This document shows, in pieces, positions 54,801 to 60,800 of a stretch of DNA of 64,000 bases. The notes below the pieces were generated by a model that was not told the origin of the DNA, ran no database searches, and was given only the letters and a program-made list of their open reading frames with translations. This DNA comes from Lucinisca nassula. Taxonomy: Eukaryota; Mollusca; Bivalvia; Lucinida; Lucinidae. The translations under genes were made by a program, and so were the position numbers. The stretch covers positions 98,136,678-98,200,677 of the forward strand of contig OY757011.1 in the NCBI GenBank assembly GCA_963580285.1, written 5' to 3'. How positions within the stretch are numbered: position 1 is the stretch's first letter; every line of letters starts with the position of its first letter.

Positions 54801-57800
54801 TTATCCAATTTAATAACATGAGGTTATTACATTCTCATCGCGACATCATATGATAAACAGAGTTATCACATGTTAACGAGTCCATGAAATGAACACACCT
54901 CTAAACCCCACTTTATATGGAGAAGGGGAATACATTATTTCGCTTATTTCTGCTCAAAGACATAGGTTGTGGGTACTCGTTAGAACTGCTTCTATGAGGC
55001 GCTTCAAAGGAGCACTCACAATCTCGTTAGAATTGCCTCTATGAGGCGGTTCTAACAAGCACCCACAACCTATGTTTGGAGTATAAATAAGAAAAATATC
55101 GCAGATTTTCATAAAAAAGTAACCATTTTGGAGATATGAAAAATGCAGTATGTCGCACAGGTGTGTTATCGTAATGAAACATCATCTCTCATGTCACCTT
55201 TCATGTTTCCAGATACCAGTGAGAAAGGTACGTTCTCAACCATATCTCATCCTATTTACGCTGGTGTTGTGCTTATTTCTTAGCCCTTTTTGTACCAAAT
55301 GGAATCTTCCTCTTTGTATTCACCATATTTGCATTATTGGCTGGCTCCCAGCTTGCACATTGTCAATATTGGAAAAACAGGTAACCAGACCCCCCTGACC
55401 TTGAAAGGTCAGGGGGGTCTGGTTACCTGTTTTTCCAACACTGACAACCTTCAGACTAGGAACCAGCAGATAATGCAAATAAGGTGAATATAGCAGGAGT
55501 CCACTTCAAAATTTAGGGGTGTCAGGTTGTGTTTTCTTCACAATTTATTTGGAAAATGGCTAAACTTTTAGCAAACAGCGGAGGCCCTGATCAGACGCCG
55601 CATTCTGCGGCGTCTGATCTGGGCCTGCACTGTTTGCCAGTGTACCCGTTTTGGGGTTTCTGGTACAAAATGGGTTAAACTCGTTATTTCCCGTAGGATG
55701 ATTAGTGAACTGTCAAAGACGTTACTAAAAAATATCCATATGAGATCATGCTATCTCCCATGGTGTTACAGACAACATTTTGCAGGAATTTATGGACAAT
55801 GAAGACTCTGATAAGACTGCAGGATTGTGCAGGCTGTTCTTTGTCTTTGCTGGTCACATAGATTTTCTGTTAGGTTTTGTTATACACTGGCTGATATTTC
55901 ACTAAAATTAAAATCAAATTTGAAAAACTCTAATATCTTATATCTGTGGGACCATGAATTATTGTTGGAGTTAAGGGTAGTTTGAACTACATGTACTTAG
56001 AGTTTCTCATACAGGTAGGCCCATGGGGCATAATGGAGATGACCTCTGGATATATTTTCGACTTTCTATAAAGGGGTGGTTGGGTGAGGCAAAAGTTACG
56101 TTATCTTACGTCACTGGGTGGCCAACTGATATTGGCTTACAGTTGGGCAAGGCCTACTGTGCTTGCTGCAGGTAAGGGTAGAGGGGGGAGTATTGTTATT
56201 TCATCTGTTTCTACACTTCCATTCATTTTCCTCTTTCTCCTCTGTCCCTTACTTTCATCTCCTCTACTATCTCTTCTATCTCCTTTTTCTCCCTTTCTTG
56301 GGGTGACAACACAAAATGACCCACAAGGGTTGACATGTTGTTATACACAAAACAATCAATCAATAGGCTTTGTATAGAATAAAGGTATGTTGTGTGTACT
56401 CATTAGAATTGCCTCAATGAGACAATTCTAATGAGTACACACAACATACCTTTTTTAAGATGTTAAAATCAGATAAACATCTGGGGCCAGTTGTTCAAAG
56501 CATTGTTAGCTTAACGAGCTCGTTAGTGGTCATATTGTTAACTCTTCTAGCAAGTACAATATTGTAAATTTTGGTATTTTTGCTAAAAAAATGTGAGCAG
56601 CTTTTGCGTCCGCAAAAGCTGCTCACATTTTTATGGCTCCGCATCATATGATGCCGGGGGCATATAGTTTTTCGGTTTTCCATACGTGCGTATGTGCATA
56701 CATGTGTACGTCCGTCTGTACGTGTGTGTGTATGTACGAACGTACGTACGTGATCCTGTAACCTCAGGTTAAAGTTTTTGTAACAGGTAGAGCCTGCTTT
56801 ATGAATGGCATTTGGCGGGGGCATCCGTGTCCTATGGACACTTTTTCTAGTTTCAGCAAAAATTTTAGCATATTTGCCATATTTAATGATCAAAGATTTA
56901 ACGATACGTTAACTAACGACGTTGTTAGTTTTGAACAACTGGCCCCTGTAAATTAACCTTAACCCATAAGCTGCCAAGAAAAACAACATCTGAAAATGTC
57001 GTCTGCTTATGTTGTCTGCCGAATCTTCTAGCAAACATTTTAAAAGTATTTTTGCATACAGGCAAACAATATGGGCCTGATCTGGGTCCAGACTGTTTGC
57101 AAAAAAGGACTTTAAGGTAACCGGCAGATGGCAAAGCAGACAACAATTGTCATGATTGGCATGTTATGGGTCAATACACGACTATCTGGAGCTAATCTAG
57201 GGACTTCATAACAAATTTGAATTATCCATGGTAAAGAGCCATCCATTTACACATTAGGCCATCCTTAAAATAAAATTTTGTTTGCTGTGCTCCTACCCAG
57301 CATATGTGAGGTGGATAGGAAGGTAGGTCTTTTTTTTTTTTTTTTGATAGATCTGAAAAGATATTTGACCCTTAAAGCACCATACAACAACCGGACACAT
57401 CATTTCAAATACTTATTTTCTGATTTTTTCAGAGAAAATCAGGCTTGAAATTTCATTTGAATGGTCTGCTAGGCAGACCATTCAAATGAAATGTCAAGCC
57501 TGATTTTCTCTGAAAGAAATAGATAAAACAGCAAAAAAAAACAAGAATGTCATCTTCTTGAAATTTAAATGGCTTAGTGTGTTAAATTTGAGTTTAATCA
57601 GGATTTCAAAAAAAAATATCTTTTCCTCAGAATGTTAATAAAATTTTTTGGGTACGGGCAATCTGTGGGTAGGTAGGAGCACAGCAAACCAAGAATTTTT
57701 AAGGATGACCTTATCAAAGTTTCACTGTACCTCTAATCAGTGCTTTTCTCCATTATTTTGCATTTTCCTGTATCAACCCTTTTTCTGCTGAATACGAAAA

Positions 57801-60800
57801 CCCCTACCTTTGCAAACAGTGTTAATCTGAAGATGCCATCTGATCAGGATCTTCACTGTTTGTCATTCTGTTTGTGAACTGAATAAATACATTGTATCAA
57901 GTTACATGATTGGTTGATAGTCAGAATGGGTGTGGCAGAATTAATCTATTCATCAGGACAAGGTTATCATGTAATTCTGTTTTTCTATCTAAAGGCTTTT
58001 ACTTTAGGCCAAAGAAAAATATGTATGTTTAGGTTTTCATGTCGGGGGAAAAAAATCAGTAAGGTAGTTTTTGTCACGCCTGCTTTAAACAAGGCACAAT
58101 ATAGGAGTCGGGTTTTCCATCCCTTTGTCCATTCGTTCATCCATTAGTTCGTGAAACCATCAACATTTGAGACCACCCTAACTTTCACCCTAATGTAAGA
58201 ATTCATTTCTCCAGAACTTTAAGACCTTTATTAATGATACTTGGTACAAATTTGCATCTAGGAATGGCAACTTCAATGCAAGCATCCATCTCTGGCCTTG
58301 ACTTACATTTCATGTTTCACTGACTTAGTGAATTATTTCGACCACCCTAACTGTCACCCAAATGTAAGAGTCCTTTTCTCTAGAACTATAAGAGTTTCAT
58401 TAATGATACTTGGTACAAGCTTGCATCTGTGAATAGCAACTTCAATGCAAGCATCCATATCTGACCTTTACTTACATTTCATGGTTCGTTGACTGTGAAT
58501 TATTGTGACCACCCTAACTTTCACCCTAATGTAAGAGTCCATTTCTCAAGAACTATAAGAGCTTCATTAATGACACTTGGTATAAACTCACATCTAGGAA
58601 TGGCAATGTTAATGCAAGCATCCATATCTCACCTTGACCTACAATTCATGGTTTACTGATTTGATAATTATTGCAACCACCCTAACTTGCATTCTGATGT
58701 AAGAGCCCATTTCTCCACAACTGTAAGAGCTTCATTAATGATACTTGGTTTAAGCTTGCATCTAGGTGTGAGAACTTTTATGCAGGCATCCATGTTTGAC
58801 CTTGACATACATTTCATGGTTCAGTGACTTTGTGCCCACACAAGCACGACATAGCCTTTGGCTGAACTCTTGTTTTTTTATGAATAATTTTCAAGAAACA
58901 TACCTCTAGATAAGAAAGACAAACAAGGATAACTTTCCTGATTTCCTGTCAGAAACATAATGTTGTGGGAAATTGTTGGAGTCGCCTCAATGAGGAGATT
59001 CCACCCATCACCAACAGCATACGTTTTTATAGAGAAATAAGAAAAAATATACCCAAAATCATGCTTAGTACTCCTTGCTTTGAGTTATGTAGAAATATAC
59101 ACATATAATGCTTAAAAAAAAACAACAAAAAAACAAATATACTATAAAAATGCATAGTTCGAACTTTTTTATTCATCAGAAAACATGATAAAAAATCCTG
59201 CTTATCTGGAGCTATGTAGGAAGATCAAAGTAAGGGGAACGGGAACACCTTCAGGGGAGGCAGCTCCTGCAAACATATTTTTGTCTCCCATGTCAATTGG
59301 GGTCAACTCTAAAAGGGAAGAATTTGCTCCTAAGGAGCAAATTCTTTTCTTTAAGAATAGACCCCTTTTTTCATGGGAAAGAGTTTAAAGAAAAGCGAAC
59401 AGGAAGTCCCAAAAGTTGAGTCCCTTTGAAAAATGTTGGAAAAAATATGCCAGGTGTTCCCAATCCCTTCAGCCCAAACAAGCCCATATGTTCTTTTAAA
59501 ATGCATAGTTTTCAAAAAACATGAACAAGTTTTGTTTTGGTTTTTCCAGTAAATATGAAAAAAAAACTCCTCAAAAATCAGTGGGTTTGGAAACCCAAAA
59601 CATTCATATTTTTTGTCTGGCCTTATGCTGACATATCCATGTGATATAATGGCTCCTTACAAGATTGTAGGACAGGTGAAAATTCTTTACAATCTTCTTA
59701 ATGTTCCTATGACTGTTTCAAATAGATTGTGGGTGCTCATGGAGGTGGTTCTAATGAGTACCCACAATCTATGCTTTCAGGCAAAAGTAAGGAAAATAAT
59801 GTATACCTATGTAAACTCGACTTTTCTCATTATAAAGTGGGGTTTGCAAGGGTGTTCATTGCATGGACTTGTTAACATGATGAACCTCTTGATGAGCTTA
59901 TATTACCTGTTATAGTAGTAAGGGTGTGAACAAAGTGGAAAGATTTCAAATTTTCAGAAGAAAGGAGCATCAAACACTTGAAGAAATAGTAATAAGAGAA
60001 AGTTACAATCAGAGAGCATAGCCATCTCAAGCCACACAAAGCAGTGAAAGAAAAATACCACAACCTCTTTATACCACTTTTAATGGGGTTCAAAGCAGAA
60101 ACCGTGTTAGTTAAATAACCATTTTATATCCAAACAAAAATGTATAGGTTACCGTATTCGCCCTAATTACCGCACTGTGCCCTTGGTTTTTTCAAAATCG
60201 TGTCAAAAATCATGGTGAAAAATCTACCTAATTAGCGCACACTTGATACGGAAACAATAGCTTCCGAGATGATGCATACTGATATTTAATGGGACAGAAA
60301 AGGATACGTAAGCATTGTCTTCACTGTTGAAGATATAATGTAGGTTTTTATGGATTTACTGTGAGAGGTTCAAGGGGAGGTTACTGTAAAGTGTGCGCTT
60401 ATGCATTTCCTTTTCAAAAATAGCTTTGGTGTGCGCTTATAGGAGCATGTGCGGTAATTAGGGCGAATATGGTATATAGAAATATAATATATTCATTTCG
60501 GAATCCATCTTGAACCTGGAAGCCCCCGTGGTGTAGTGGTTACGCTACTCGTCTTGTAAACCAGGGGTCGCAGGATCAATCCCGGGCTTCTCCAGACTTT
60601 TAGATGAGTCTTTAAACCGAGGTCCCGTCTCCGTATGACCTAAGCTGTTGGTGGGACGTAAAACCCAAACACTCACTCCATCTTGAAACCATGTTATATC
60701 CAACAACATGTTATAATGAACTGTGTTAAAATGAGGTTGTGGTATAGTGGCATAAACATCAGGTTCACAAGTCAGTGTAATGAACACCCCTATAAATGTC

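Noticed and set aside
60523..60597. Functional tRNA-Thr gene
   Set aside because: A and B boxes are good, but the sequence continues into a SINE body bounded by an 11-bp duplication.
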